Positions 25,288 through 36,978 are shown, numbered from the stretch's first letter. The stretch: 64,000 nt of DNA from Planctomycetes bacterium syqfu (GCA_020974905.1 CP087563.1:6014001-6078000), one strand, 5' to 3'. Made by a program: numbers and translations. Notes: generated by a model not told the origin, from the sequence alone.

Positions 25288-25748
25288 GTCTGAAAGTTGC
25301 ATTGGCCTGTGATCATGCCGGCTTTGGTTTACGCCAGCAAGTCTTGACGCAATTGGCTGACCTCGGCGTTGAGGTCTTGGATTTGGGCGCCTGTGAATAC
25401 GATGCCAAAGACGATTATCCTGACATCGGTAAACGCATCGCCACCGCCATTGCCTCCAAACACGCAGACCGGGGCATTATGCTCTGTGGCACGGGTGTCG
25501 GGGCGGTCATCGTTGCCAACAAGTTCAAGGGCGTTTATGCCTGCCTCTGTCATGATCCATACACCGCAGCCCAGGGGGTGATCAACAACGACATGAATCT
25601 GCTTTGCATCGGTTCGTTGACAATCGGTAAGGCAATTCTCGGGCAGGTTGTCCAGGCGTATGTCACCGCTCAGTGGGGTGAGATTCCCCGCCATGCCAAG
25701 CGTCTTGAAATGATTCACGAACTCGAAGATCAGAACTTTGCGTCATGA
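25284..25748 (+). CDS. rpiB: Ribose-5-phosphate isomerase B / LacAB-type sugar-phosphate isomerase
   Basis: A 154-residue isomerase interconverting ribose 5-phosphate and ribulose 5-phosphate (or related aldose/ketose phosphates). Active-site segments: CDHAGFGLR (Asp10, His11), DDYPDIGK, MLCGTGVGAVIVANK (Cys68) and CLCHDPYTA. Residues GVINNDMNLLCIGS match the N-D-x-N-x-L-x-x-G motif of RpiB. Overlap with the oxidoreductase (ATGA) shows one operon. Activity on other sugars such as allose phosphate cannot be excluded. Confidence 0.9.
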   Translation: MSLKVALACDHAGFGLRQQVLTQLADLGVEVLDLGACEYDAKDDYPDIGKRIATAIASKHADRGIMLCGTGVGAVIVANKFKGVYACLCHDPYTAAQGVINNDMNLLCIGSLTIGKAILGQVVQAYVTAQWGEIPRHAKRLEMIHELEDQNFAS

Positions 25749-25859
25749 GAACCGCTGCATCAAGACATGTTAAGCATCACCCATGAAAGTTTAGCGCACC
25801 TCAACTTGGCGGTATCATAGATAGCCCACACCAACCGCATCCTCACCGAAGAAAAACAC

Positions 25860-27188
25860 ATGTCCGACCAAGACAAAATCAATAAGCCATTGGCCATCAT
25901 CACGCGTACTGTTATCGGTTTGCTGACACTGTTACTTGCCTTTGGTATCGCAGGCTATCTCACCAACACCGCGCCCGAAATTGAGCAGACCCCGCAGGAT
26001 CAACACCTGCCCCAGGTTCAGGTCATCAAGGCAGCACCGGTTGCAGTCCGCCTCCAATGGTCAGGCTACGGCAATGCCATTGCCATGGATCGCTCCGATG
26101 TCCCATCCCGCGTCAACAGCACCGTCCAGTTCATCCCTGAAAATCTCCAGGCCGGGGTCTCTGTCAAGGCTGGTGATCTGCTGGTCAAACTGGATGACAG
26201 TGACTTTCTCCAGCAGCAGCAAATCGCTCAGCAGAACATTACGCAGATCAAAGCCAATCTCGCCAAGATCGACACCGAGGAAAGTTTCCTGCGTGAACAG
26301 AAGCTTTTGGATGAAGCTGATGTCGATTTAGCCAAGCGTGAATGGGATCGCGTTAAAGATCTCTTTGACCGCAAGGCAGGCACGCAACAGGATCTGGATC
26401 GATCGCATCAATCCTATCTCACTCGACAACGTGCCTTGCTTGTTACCACGCAAAAGCTTGATCAATTGGCTAACCGCCGCAACGAGTTGGAAGCCCAGCA
26501 TCAGGCGCAGCAGGCGGCACTCAAACGCGCCAAGCTCGACGTTGAACGCTGTGAAATCACCAGCCCCATCACCGGCAAAGTCCAGATGCTCGATGTCGAT
26601 CAAGGCGAAATCGTCTCACCCGGTAAACGCATCGCACGCATCGTCAGTCTGGATCGAATTGAAGTCGCCCTGCAATTACCGGCTTCTGCACGCAACGCCA
26701 TCTCCGTCGGTGATCGCGTGGAACTTTCCCCCGTCGGATCGCAGAAAACCACATGGCCGAACACCATCACGCGCATCGCTCCCGAAGATGATCCGACCAC
26801 GCGAACGTTCACCGTTTATATTCAGTTCGACCAAGCCAACGAACACACCCGTGATCTGTCGCCCGGTCGCTACGTTCAGGGCATTGTCTATTCGCACGCT
26901 GTCGAAAAACACTGGCTTGCGCCCGCGCGAAGTGTCCAGGCGGATCAGATCATGATCGTCCGTGATGGGCGCGTGGTGACACTGGCTGCGGACATCAAGC
27001 ATCTGATCAAAAAACAGTTTGACCAACTCGGTCTTGATGACGAAAGCTGGGCGATTCTCGGTGCCCAGTTACAGCAAGGCGATGGCATTATCATCACCCC
27101 GTCGCGATTGGTCTCCGATGGTAAGCAGGTCCAGCCGGTGGTGGCTGCTGATCAAACGCAATTGGATCAAGCAGGAGTATTGCCATGA
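25860..27188 (+). CDS. RND efflux periplasmic adaptor (HlyD/AcrA family)
   Basis: A 442-residue membrane-fusion subunit. One N-terminal membrane helix (VIGLLTLLLAFGIAGYL) is followed by the first lipoyl half (VPSRVNSTVQFIPENLQAGVSVKAGDLLVKLD), a coiled-coil hairpin (about residues 120-215, rich in Gln/Arg/Leu) and the second lipoyl half (CEITSPITGKVQMLDVDQGEIVSPGKRIARI). Beta-barrel and membrane-proximal domains follow. It bridges the inner-membrane pump and an outer-membrane channel; no TolC-like gene is nearby. Its end overlaps the pump gene by four bases. Confidence 0.9.
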   Translation: MSDQDKINKPLAIITRTVIGLLTLLLAFGIAGYLTNTAPEIEQTPQDQHLPQVQVIKAAPVAVRLQWSGYGNAIAMDRSDVPSRVNSTVQFIPENLQAGVSVKAGDLLVKLDDSDFLQQQQIAQQNITQIKANLAKIDTEESFLREQKLLDEADVDLAKREWDRVKDLFDRKAGTQQDLDRSHQSYLTRQRALLVTTQKLDQLANRRNELEAQHQAQQAALKRAKLDVERCEITSPITGKVQMLDVDQGEIVSPGKRIARIVSLDRIEVALQLPASARNAISVGDRVELSPVGSQKTTWPNTITRIAPEDDPTTRTFTVYIQFDQANEHTRDLSPGRYVQGIVYSHAVEKHWLAPARSVQADQIMIVRDGRVVTLAADIKHLIKKQFDQLGLDDESWAILGAQLQQGDGIIITPSRLVSDGKQVQPVVAADQTQLDQAGVLP

Positions 27189-30100
27189 GTTTACCGGGCT
27201 TTGGCCTGCGAAAACCTGTGCCGGTGAACCTGTTGATGGTCAGCATCATCATCGCGGGGGTGATCACCGCCATGACCATGCGCCGTGAGTTTTTCCCGGA
27301 GACCGACCCGGATATGGCGACGATCTCGCTGGTGTATCCCGGCGCATCACCTGAAGAAATCGAAGAGACCATGGCACGCAAAGTCGAAGACGCGGTCGTG
27401 GACATCAAGAACATCGACAAACTCCGAACGACACTCGCTGAAGGTGGCGGGGGGATTGTCGTGGAGTTTGATGAAAACACACATGACACGCAGGAGGTCA
27501 TCGACGACCTGGAACGTGCGATCGATGCGCTTCAGGATTTACCCGATGAAGCGGAGCGTATCACCGTTGCTGAAGTCGAGCCACTGATCCCGGTGACGCG
27601 GTTAAGCGTCTTTGGTGAGGTGGATGAGAAGATTCTCAAGAAGCTCATCAAAGAAGTTCGCGATGAACTCAAAACCCTGCCGGGCATGGGTAAGGCGATG
27701 TACTCGGGGATGAAGCAGGACGAATTGCGCGTGGACATTCACCGCCAGAAAATGCTCGCCCATGGCTTGAGTCTGCCACTGGTTTCCCAGGCCATCTCCA
27801 ACTGGATGGCAGAGATTCCCGGCGGCACCGTTCGCGGCAAAGACGGTAACGTCAAAATTCGTACCATGGGGGTCGAGGAACGCGCCACCGCCATCCGGCA
27901 GATCGTTGTCGCCAGTTCACCCGACGGCCAGGTCATCACCGTCGGAGACATCGGCACGGTCCGCGAGACCTTTGCTGACCGCGACATTGTCACCCGCTTT
28001 CAAGGCAAACCCTCCGTCGGACTCACCATTCTCAAGGAAGGCGATCAGGACATCGTCATCATGGCAGATATGGTCCAGGCCTATGTCGCGGCACGTCGCG
28101 GTGATCCCTTCGTCCGGACCTGGCAGGATAAAGTCTACGCACTGCTTAATCACGGCAAGCCCGCAGAACAGCAACTCAAAACAAAGCGTCGCATGGCCTA
28201 CGATCTGGCGTTGCGATCACCGATGCCCATGCCCCCGGGCGTGCAGATTCAAACCAGTTCCAACTACTCGCGATTCGTCACCGGACGTCTGGAACTACTC
28301 TCACGCAACGCGCTGCAAGGTGCGGTGCTCGTCTTCGGGACACTGCTGTTTTTCCTGAACTGGCGTGCTGCCATGTGGGTGTTCATCGGGTTGGTCACCG
28401 CGCTCTGTGGCACGTTGGTACTCATGTGGATGCTGGACCTGACGCTCAACCTGCTGACGATGTTCGGGTTGATCGTGGTCATTGGTTTGCTTGTCGATGA
28501 CGGGATCGTGGTTGCTGAGAATATTCAGAAACGTCATGACCGTGGCGAGCCTGCGCTGGTGGCTGCTGAGCAGGGGGCGGTGCGTGTGTTCTGGCCGGTG
28601 GTGGCCACGGTGTTAACCAGTATCGTCGCCTTCTTGCCATTGAGTTTTATCAAGGGACGCATGGGCGATTTGTTGGGCGCTTTCCCGTGGGTGGTCGGTT
28701 GTGCACTGTTTATGTCACTGGTCGAGTCGCTGCTGATTCTGCCCAGTCACATGGGACACAGCCTTGCCAAGCGCGATAAGAAAAATGAACACAAACCCGA
28801 GTCCGGCTTCCTGCATCGCTTTGAGACCAAACGCGATCAAGTCATCTTCAACAAAATCGTCCCGGCTTATGGCAAGTTCCTGGAAGGGTGTCTGCGACGA
28901 CGTTACCTGACGTTGACCATCTCCTTTGCTGTGCTCATCATCTCCATCGGTATGGTTACCGGCAAACGCGTTGGTTATGTCTATTTACCATCCAGCGACA
29001 CAGAAGTGCTCATCGTCGATATCCGCATGCCCATCGGGACACCGGTGCAGAACACCACCGCCATTGCGGACCTGATTGCAGATGCGTCACTCAAACAACC
29101 GCAGGTCCAGTCGATTGACTCCGTCGTCGGGCAACGTTCCAACTTCGATGACGGGGCGACCACCGATTCGAGCGCGCCACACATCGCCCAGATTTTTATC
29201 GAGCTTGTCCCCGTCGAAGAACGCGATGTCAGTTCCGACATCATCGCCCAGAACATTCGTGATGAACTGGCTGGCAAACTCGTCGGCGTGGACTCCGTCC
29301 GCTTCTCCGGCATCGAAGGGGGACCCGGTGGCACGGACATCACCATCGAAGTCTCCGGCACGCAGATGCATCGCATGGACCTTGCTGTCGAACAGATCAA
29401 AGCCCAACTCAAACGCTACGCCGGCGTCCACGATATCAGTGATGACAACGAGCTTGGCCAACGTGAACTCCAACTGAGTCTCAAACCCGGTGCTGCAGCG
29501 TTGGGCTTTAACACCGCCAACCTTGCCCAGCAGATTCGCGGTTCACTCTATGGCATTGATGCCCATGTCTACACCGCACGCAGCGAAGACATCGACGTGC
29601 GCGTCCGACTGGATGATCAAACCCGTGATGACCTGCAGGAAGTTCAGCAACTCTGGGTGATCAGTCCCGCAGGTAAACCCGTGCCCCTGTCGGAGATCGC
29701 AGACATCCGTGATGGTCTGACCTATTCGACGATCAAACGCCTGGATCGCAAACGCACCATCACCGTCCTGGCAGACTGCTCGCCGGGCGTGAGTCCCGAA
29801 GATGTCTCCGCCAAGTTTGAACGTGAGTTCATGCCCGACTTTAGAAAACGCTTTGCGGATTTGACGATCCACATGGGCGGACGCCAGGAACGTCAAGCCC
29901 GTTCCGTGGCATCGATGCCCTATGGCATGCTAGCAGCCTGTGTGATGGTCTATGTCATTCTCGCGTGGCTGTTCTCCAGTTATCTCCAACCGCTGGTGGT
30001 CATGCTTGCCATCCCGTTCAGTTTGGTCGGTGTGATCTGGGGACATTGGCTACTTGGCTTTGATTTGACGTTTTTGAGTATCATCGGCTTCGTCGCACTG

Positions 30101-30463
30101 TCGGGGATTGTCGTCAACGATTCACTGATTCTCGTGGAGTTCTACAACGGACACCGCGAGAAGGGCCATGACATGCTTGAGAGTCTGGTCGAAGCGGGTA
30201 AGGCAAGGTTGCGCCCGATCATGCTCACGTCCATGACCACCGTGCTGGGGTTAACACCGTTGATGTTGGAACGATCATTCCAGGCCCATTTCCTGATCCC
30301 CATGGCCATCGCACTGGCCTGCGGCTTGGCGACGGCAACGTTGCTGATCCTGATGGTCCTGCCCTGTGTGATGATGATTTTCGATGACATCAAGAAGATT
30401 TGTTATTACTGCTGGTTCGGCAAGGCCCGCATGCTCAAATCCACCCCTGAACACCATGTCTGA
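27185..30463 (+). CDS. RND efflux permease (AcrB/TriC-type)
   Basis: A 1092-residue proton-driven inner-membrane transporter. The first helix (VPVNLLMVSIIIAGVITAMTM) leads into a large periplasmic domain, then helices including VVIGLLVDDGIVVAENI (TM4 with the proton-relay Asp pair), a second periplasmic loop, and IGFVALSGIVVNDSLILVEFYN in place of the Lys-bearing TM10 of AcrB. That last form is seen in the TriC-like subgroup. It is slightly longer than AcrB. With the overlapping adaptor it makes a two-gene pump; substrates are unknown. Confidence 0.92.
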   Translation: MSLPGFGLRKPVPVNLLMVSIIIAGVITAMTMRREFFPETDPDMATISLVYPGASPEEIEETMARKVEDAVVDIKNIDKLRTTLAEGGGGIVVEFDENTHDTQEVIDDLERAIDALQDLPDEAERITVAEVEPLIPVTRLSVFGEVDEKILKKLIKEVRDELKTLPGMGKAMYSGMKQDELRVDIHRQKMLAHGLSLPLVSQAISNWMAEIPGGTVRGKDGNVKIRTMGVEERATAIRQIVVASSPDGQVITVGDIGTVRETFADRDIVTRFQGKPSVGLTILKEGDQDIVIMADMVQAYVAARRGDPFVRTWQDKVYALLNHGKPAEQQLKTKRRMAYDLALRSPMPMPPGVQIQTSSNYSRFVTGRLELLSRNALQGAVLVFGTLLFFLNWRAAMWVFIGLVTALCGTLVLMWMLDLTLNLLTMFGLIVVIGLLVDDGIVVAENIQKRHDRGEPALVAAEQGAVRVFWPVVATVLTSIVAFLPLSFIKGRMGDLLGAFPWVVGCALFMSLVESLLILPSHMGHSLAKRDKKNEHKPESGFLHRFETKRDQVIFNKIVPAYGKFLEGCLRRRYLTLTISFAVLIISIGMVTGKRVGYVYLPSSDTEVLIVDIRMPIGTPVQNTTAIADLIADASLKQPQVQSIDSVVGQRSNFDDGATTDSSAPHIAQIFIELVPVEERDVSSDIIAQNIRDELAGKLVGVDSVRFSGIEGGPGGTDITIEVSGTQMHRMDLAVEQIKAQLKRYAGVHDISDDNELGQRELQLSLKPGAAALGFNTANLAQQIRGSLYGIDAHVYTARSEDIDVRVRLDDQTRDDLQEVQQLWVISPAGKPVPLSEIADIRDGLTYSTIKRLDRKRTITVLADCSPGVSPEDVSAKFEREFMPDFRKRFADLTIHMGGRQERQARSVASMPYGMLAACVMVYVILAWLFSSYLQPLVVMLAIPFSLVGVIWGHWLLGFDLTFLSIIGFVALSGIVVNDSLILVEFYNGHREKGHDMLESLVEAGKARLRPIMLTSMTTVLGLTPLMLERSFQAHFLIPMAIALACGLATATLLILMVLPCVMMIFDDIKKICYYCWFGKARMLKSTPEHHV

Positions 30464-30563
30464 TCCGACGATTTTCGATACTCCGCTTCACGTCCGCTCC
30501 GCTCAAGACACCAAGCGAAGACAAGCGTGTTTGAGCCGTTCAATCCATTAACCCTCACCTTTT

Positions 30564-30653
30564 GTCACTCCCGCGCCCCCGGAAATTGGGTGTCCAGTGG
30601 AGCATGCAAGTGCGTAGAGAATGCCACTGGATTCCCGCCTTCCCAGGAAGGAC
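30564..30653. repeat. Inverted repeat of the CCCGC/CCAGTGG family
   Basis: GTCACTCCCGCG...GTCCAGTGG (30564-30600) faces CCACTGGATTCCCGCC... (30624-30653). It is a degraded copy of the sharper element at 41613-41694. It lies between the RND gene and the IS110 element. Confidence 0.7.
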
Positions 30654-30738
30654 AGAATAAAAGACAATCTGGCAGTCATTTTTTGTATGACTCGTTCTTC
30701 GCGCCTTGTAAGTTGTTTTTCCAGCGATTGGTTGTTGA

Positions 30739-31863
<1,125 letters not shown>

Positions 31864-31986
31864 GGCAATAGCCTTGACAAACAACACAGCCGCTTTGCGG
31901 ACTTGCGTGAGGTTATGTCTTCAGATCATCGCGTCACCCAAAATAAATCACATCCGACACATTGACTTGGCCAGAATGCTGTATAA

Positions 31987-32002
31987 ACTGAAACGTATCA
32001 GT
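31987..32002. promoter_or_regulatory. LacI-type operator candidate upstream of the LacI gene
   Basis: ACTGAAACGTATCAGT is an inverted repeat with a central CG (TGAAACG-TATCA core), the form bound by LacI/GalR regulators. It ends 14 bases before the ATG at 32017, so binding would block the regulator's own expression. Confidence 0.6.
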
Positions 32003-32016
32003 AAAGGAAATCAGGG

Positions 32017-33069
32017 ATGAAATCGGCAAGAACCGTCACCGTCAAAGATGTCGCCAAGGCAGCAGGGGTTTCCCAGGCTGCCGTGTCGATGGCGTTGCGC
32101 GGTTCGTCGGAGATCAGTGCCAAACGCATTGAACAAATCCAGGCCGTCGCCCGGAAACTCAATTATTACCCCCAGGCAGCAGGGCAGTTGCTCCGATCCA
32201 AGCGCAAGAATCAGATTGGCCTGATAGTGGCAGCAACCGACACCGATGCCATGACCCACAGTGGTTTTCAGGCACCATTACTGGGGGTGTTGGCAGAAAT
32301 CTGTTACAAGCAGCAGATCGCCTATCAACTGGAGTTGCATCACGGGGACATGGCCAGTCAATCGGGCTTGCCGCACCAGATTGCAGCCAACATGGTCGAT
32401 GGTGCGATTCTCATCGGGGATGTCGGTCAGGATGTCTATGCGGCTTTGGATCAGCGTCCCGATTTCCCGTGGGTGAGTATCAATGAGCCAGCCAGCTACT
32501 CGGTCATCATGGATATTGCCGATGTGACCGAGCAGTTGCTTGAGCATATTCGCTCGTTGGGTCACAGTCGCGTTGCGTATTGCGGCGGGCCGGAGCGTTA
32601 TCTTGAGCATCGCCTGGCTTTGGAAACGTTTGAAAAACTCAGCCAACAGTACGGCTGGTCGAAGCATCAGTCATCGGATTGGATCAAGCTCTCAGACGGT
32701 GTTGAGGATTCGACCCGCATTACTGAAATTTATCATTGGGCGCATCAATTATTTGAATCTCCGAAGCGGCCAACCGCTGTGATCTGTCACGGCGATCCCA
32801 TGGCCAGAACAGTTGCTCACGCCGCTGCCCAGAACGGATTGGTTGTGGGGCGGGATGTGAGTATCACCACATGGGGGTCAAAGTTTGATGCCATCAAAAC
32901 CTGGCCGATCATGACCGGGGTGGTGTACGACCATCAGCAAATGGCTCAGGCGGCATTGACGATGTTGCGCCAGCGAATGGAACGTCCCGCATTGGTCAAA
33001 CCGCAAAAGCAAGTTGTCAAAGCGTCACTGCACATGGGCCAATCGGTCGGCCCGTGCCCGAAGACTTGA
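32017..33069 (+). CDS. LacI family transcriptional regulator
   Basis: A 350-residue repressor. The helix-turn-helix is VTVKDVAKAAGVSQAAVSMAL (residues 6-26) with hinge RKLNYYPQAAGQLLRSKR. The C-terminal periplasmic-binding-protein-like domain (from NQIGLIVAATDTDA) would bind a sugar effector. AAAGGAAATCAGGG precedes the ATG. A candidate autoregulatory operator lies just upstream. It is followed by a pseudopilin gene and a secreted GH71-like enzyme on the same strand, the probable targets. Confidence 0.92.
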   Translation: MKSARTVTVKDVAKAAGVSQAAVSMALRGSSEISAKRIEQIQAVARKLNYYPQAAGQLLRSKRKNQIGLIVAATDTDAMTHSGFQAPLLGVLAEICYKQQIAYQLELHHGDMASQSGLPHQIAANMVDGAILIGDVGQDVYAALDQRPDFPWVSINEPASYSVIMDIADVTEQLLEHIRSLGHSRVAYCGGPERYLEHRLALETFEKLSQQYGWSKHQSSDWIKLSDGVEDSTRITEIYHWAHQLFESPKRPTAVICHGDPMARTVAHAAAQNGLVVGRDVSITTWGSKFDAIKTWPIMTGVVYDHQQMAQAALTMLRQRMERPALVKPQKQVVKASLHMGQSVGPCPKT

Positions 33070-33195
33070 TATCGGTGTCAACGTCTGCTTGTTGAAAGAT
33101 AGATGCCGAAAAGTGTTTGCATACAAGTATCTGAAACGATTAAGGAATCGCTTGCGTTGGCCCGGTCTCGCATGCAATCAACCAGGAGTCAGAAC

Positions 33196-33843
33196 ATGAC
33201 ACGGATTGGATTTAAACGTACATCGCCATGTGATACCGGTTTTACGCTCATCGAATTGCTGGTGGTGATTTCGATTATCAGTCTGTTGATTTCCATTCTG
33301 TTGCCTGCGTTGGGGGCAGCACGCAAGTCCGCGCGGGCAGCACAGTGTCTTGCGAATCAGAAATCCATTGGCATGATCGTGAGTATCTATGCTAACGACA
33401 ACAAGGAATACATCCCATATGTCTATGACCACGGGTATGCCTGGAGCATCAACAGCGAGAGTTGGCTGTTTACCTATGGTGGTTCGGATATGAAAAAAAT
33501 GGACTGCCCGGATTACAAGCTGCTCTACGCAAGTGGTCACACCAACTACGGCATGAGTCAGCATGTGGCGGCGGCACCGGTCTGGGGGTTTGTCTACCAT
33601 CGTGTCAGTTCCATCCTCAAACCTTCCAAGGTCGTGATCGTCGCAGATGTCATGTACGAAGGAACCAACATCTATTCCACCTCACAGTTTGTGATTGCTG
33701 ATTTCATGTCTCCTGAAGGTGGATGGGGGACACCCAATCTTGGCTATCGACATCAGGGGGCATGCAACATGCTTTGGATTGACGGGCACGCTTCCGCCAA
33801 TAAAGAGATTCTGCCTTACAACAGCGAAGCGTGGAATAAGTAA
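33196..33843 (+). CDS. Prepilin-type (type II secretion G-like) protein with H-X9-DG motif
   Basis: A 215-residue pseudopilin-like protein. After a short basic leader, [20 protein letters not shown] gives the prepilin peptidase site (G before FTLIE) and the N-methylated hydrophobic helix. The C-terminal domain ends with [16 protein letters not shown], the H-X9-DG signature abundant in planctomycetes. AGGAG lies eight bases before the ATG. Such proteins are membrane-anchored and face the periplasm; their role is unknown. It sits between the LacI regulator and the GH71-like enzyme. Confidence 0.9.
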   Translation: MTRIGFKRTSPCDTGFTLIELLVVISIISLLISILLPALGAARKSARAAQCLANQKSIGMIVSIYANDNKEYIPYVYDHGYAWSINSESWLFTYGGSDMKKMDCPDYKLLYASGHTNYGMSQHVAAAPVWGFVYHRVSSILKPSKVVIVADVMYEGTNIYSTSQFVIADFMSPEGGWGTPNLGYRHQGACNMLWIDGHASANKEILPYNSEAWNK

Positions 33844-33946
33844 ACCCTCTCTAAACGTTCATCGCTCTGAGCAACTCAGAACCAATCTGATTTTTTTTCA
33901 GTCCAATTCAGATCGGGTTGTACCTCGGTCAAAGGAAAGAACCGCA

Positions 33947-36900
33947 ATGCGTATTTCAGGATTCATGTTGTTACTCACGATGCTCAACGCGGCTTTGACA
34001 TCCGCTGCGGATCAGTGGCCGCCCAAGCCGTTGGAGGCTTACACGGATTCGCCTGTGGTCATCTGGGCGCACTACATGCCACAGGTCCCGATGGGGCGGA
34101 TTCATAATTCGTTTGAACATCACGATGATCTCTGGCCGTTGATTACCCAGCAGGGCAGTGAAACGCAGCAGATGGAACGCAACATTGAGTCTGCTTTGGA
34201 TAGCGGTGTCAATGGATTCATGTGCCTGACCGTGGTCCCCGATCACTTTCTCAAAGCCGCGGAAAATGTCTACAAACGCACCGGCAGAATGTTCTACATG
34301 AACCCGCAGTGGTGTGACCTCGGTGAAGATCAGGCCAAAGCCTTTGGCAAGATCAAAGCGTTTATCGAGAAGACCAAAGACAACCCGCATGTCTACCGAC
34401 TGCATGGCAAGCAGATGCATTTTTCCTATGGCAGTCGACATCAATGGGCCTATCGCAGTCAACAGGATGACCCGTTACCTGAGAATGCTTACCTGTATTC
34501 GGAAGGTTATCTCACGCTCAAAAAGTATCTCGGAGACCTGGGTGATGAGATTGTGTTTGTCCCTGCCATCGGTGGTTCGGATCGCGTGTTTTTAGGACGT
34601 GGGACCAACGAATGGCGATACCGCAATTGGCCGAATTGGGAAAACATTACGCCCGATTTGAGTTGGTTTAAGAACACGCACTGGGACGGCCTGACCGATC
34701 TTAACGGCAGCACCTATTGGCCTGACCACATCCGTCAACATATCGTCAAAGCCATCAAGGAGCATCGGCCGGACTTCATTTATGTCCCGAGTATCAACTT
34801 TGCCTACGACTCATCCAACCGCCCGTTCCAGGCAATTTACCTTGCCTCCCATGGCTTTGTCCGACTGCGCACGCAAGTCCGTGAGAGTTTTCTCAATGGG
34901 TTTAAGCAACTGAATCTTTCGACCTGGAATGACATCAACGAAACGATGCTCATGCCTTCAACGCGGAACATGTATGGCTACAACGTCCTGCTCAACTACT
35001 ATCACCAGTTGGCGCAGACCGGCATGAGTCCGTACGAAAATGCGAAAATGCTCATCGCTGCTCAACCGCAGGTGATGCGCGGCGAGCAACTGGAAATCCA
35101 GGCCCTTGCCATCCCCGCCAGGGACAGCATCAGCTTTGATTACATCGTCACCGTGCGGCTGGAAGACATTCATGGTAGGGAAGTGATCACGCTTGCAGAT
35201 CGCCTCTATGTCGAAAATCAACAGTCCGATGCCTTGGCTGCGATGCGCTGGGACACGAGTATGTTGCCTGCGGATGTGAACGTCGTCGTGCCGTTTGTCA
35301 CTGTCCGACAGGTCGCCCGTGATTCGCAGCATTCGCGTGAGATTTACAAGGACAAGCAGCTTCAGCCCATTGAAGTCCGTTACAACAAACTCCAGTTTGC
35401 CAGCTTCCAGACATGGGACTTGGACCGCGTGGACAACGTGCAGATGTCCCTGCAATTAGCGGGTCAAAATGGTCCCGAAGTGACCTGCAACAGTCGCAGC
35501 CTCGTCGATCTCGTCGCCAAGGTGAAGGGCAATAAAGACTGGCGCCGCCTGGCGATCGTGCAAGCCAATACGCAGTTGGCAGGTTTCAGGCCCGATGATC
35601 AAGTCGATCAGAAACACAAGGTTTACTACCTGGCTTTGCGTCTGCCTGCGACCGTTGGCTGCAAGGTGTCGGTCACCGATGGCAAGTTGGATTACCGTTA
35701 CAAGCCGCATTGGCTCGAACACAAAATGCTCTACACCGACGCGAAGGATTTGCAGCAGGTCGGTGCGGACGCACGACGTCATCAGCGTTGGGCCTATCGC
35801 GTCATCGGGTCGGAAAAGACACAACTGACATTCACCGCAACCGACAGCAAAGGTGATGCTCAAGGTCAGCCGATGACGACGACCATTGGCCAATTGGCAG
35901 AAAACGCGCAGTACATCGTCCTTGGGGAAGATGGCCTTAAAGCCGTGAGTGTCCAGTTAACTGTCGATGGCACGGACCCGAATCTCGATTTACCGCTGCC
36001 ACGCTCCGGTGAATATGTCCGCACATTACGCGTTGATCCGCAGCAGCAGGCTCGGCGGTGTTTCTACATCGTGGGCATCACCGAAGAAAGCACCATCGCC
36101 TACTCCCGCCCGATCTCGTTGGTGCGCACCCGAGCAGCCTCTGCCAATCAGGTGGTGATTGATGATGTGAATACGATGCTTGATGTGCCTGTGATTCGCA
36201 CGCATGGTTCGTTTGATGACTTTATCAATGACTCGACGGCACGTTGTGCTAATCCGTTTGATGCTGAGGATGTCTACACGATGAAGTTGCCCGCAGCCGA
36301 TGTCCCGTACTATCTGCTGGACATGGAAGAGGGAGCGGGGACGATGCTTAATGACTGTGCGATGGGACACAACCTCGGCCGCGCCTGGATCAGGGGTAAA
36401 GCCCAATGGGTGTCCAACGGCTTTAAAGGCAGTGCGCTGAAGTTTGAAGACGGCACGATTCACTATCGCTCCAAGACCTTCCCGCATGGCGCGGTCACTG
36501 TTTCCATGCGTGTGCAGATGCAACCTGCTGACAAGCCGCAAATCCTCATGGCAGACGGCGGATACTGGCAACAGGCCCGTTTTGGCATGATCGATCTGAG
36601 TGTCCAGGCGGATGGGAAAATCCGCGCATCGCGGCATCACATCCATGGCAGTGATACCGTCCAAAGTGACACTGCCATCGGCACCGGTTGGCAACACATT
36701 GCCCTGGTCTATGACCTGACCGCCATGACGCTGTATCTCAACGGCAAAGAGGTCGGGCGCATCGACCATCTCCGCCCAACCTATCAGCGAACCCACTCCG
36801 TCCCAGTGATCGGTTTCTCAGATATCGCCCGTGGACTCAAAGAAGAAGTCGCACCGTTCACCGGCATGGTCGATCAAGTGGAGATCATCGGTACGTCATT

Positions 36901-36955
36901 GACTGCCCAACAAATCGAGCAACTCTACCAACGCGGTCAATGGATCGCCCGTTAA
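33947..36955 (+). CDS. Secreted glycoside hydrolase, GH71-like, with C-terminal LamG domain
   Basis: A 1002-residue exported protein. The signal peptide is MRISGFMLLLTMLNAALTSA. Residues about 30-400 resemble GH71/GH99-type enzymes: VVIWAHYMPQVPMG, SALDSGVNGFMCLTVV and LNLSTWNDINETMLMPSTRN with an acidic pair. GH71 members act on alpha-1,3-glucan, but the substrate here is not established. A middle beta-sandwich region is followed by a concanavalin-like LamG domain (about 790-1000; YYLLDMEEGAG and GWQHIALVYDLTAMTLYLNG). The ATG at 33947 has AAAGGAAAG upstream. It probably belongs to the LacI-regulated unit. Confidence 0.7.
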   Translation: MRISGFMLLLTMLNAALTSAADQWPPKPLEAYTDSPVVIWAHYMPQVPMGRIHNSFEHHDDLWPLITQQGSETQQMERNIESALDSGVNGFMCLTVVPDHFLKAAENVYKRTGRMFYMNPQWCDLGEDQAKAFGKIKAFIEKTKDNPHVYRLHGKQMHFSYGSRHQWAYRSQQDDPLPENAYLYSEGYLTLKKYLGDLGDEIVFVPAIGGSDRVFLGRGTNEWRYRNWPNWENITPDLSWFKNTHWDGLTDLNGSTYWPDHIRQHIVKAIKEHRPDFIYVPSINFAYDSSNRPFQAIYLASHGFVRLRTQVRESFLNGFKQLNLSTWNDINETMLMPSTRNMYGYNVLLNYYHQLAQTGMSPYENAKMLIAAQPQVMRGEQLEIQALAIPARDSISFDYIVTVRLEDIHGREVITLADRLYVENQQSDALAAMRWDTSMLPADVNVVVPFVTVRQVARDSQHSREIYKDKQLQPIEVRYNKLQFASFQTWDLDRVDNVQMSLQLAGQNGPEVTCNSRSLVDLVAKVKGNKDWRRLAIVQANTQLAGFRPDDQVDQKHKVYYLALRLPATVGCKVSVTDGKLDYRYKPHWLEHKMLYTDAKDLQQVGADARRHQRWAYRVIGSEKTQLTFTATDSKGDAQGQPMTTTIGQLAENAQYIVLGEDGLKAVSVQLTVDGTDPNLDLPLPRSGEYVRTLRVDPQQQARRCFYIVGITEESTIAYSRPISLVRTRAASANQVVIDDVNTMLDVPVIRTHGSFDDFINDSTARCANPFDAEDVYTMKLPAADVPYYLLDMEEGAGTMLNDCAMGHNLGRAWIRGKAQWVSNGFKGSALKFEDGTIHYRSKTFPHGAVTVSMRVQMQPADKPQILMADGGYWQQARFGMIDLSVQADGKIRASRHHIHGSDTVQSDTAIGTGWQHIALVYDLTAMTLYLNGKEVGRIDHLRPTYQRTHSVPVIGFSDIARGLKEEVAPFTGMVDQVEIIGTSLTAQQIEQLYQRGQWIAR

Positions 36956-36978
36956 GCAAACCATTCACACACTCTGGC

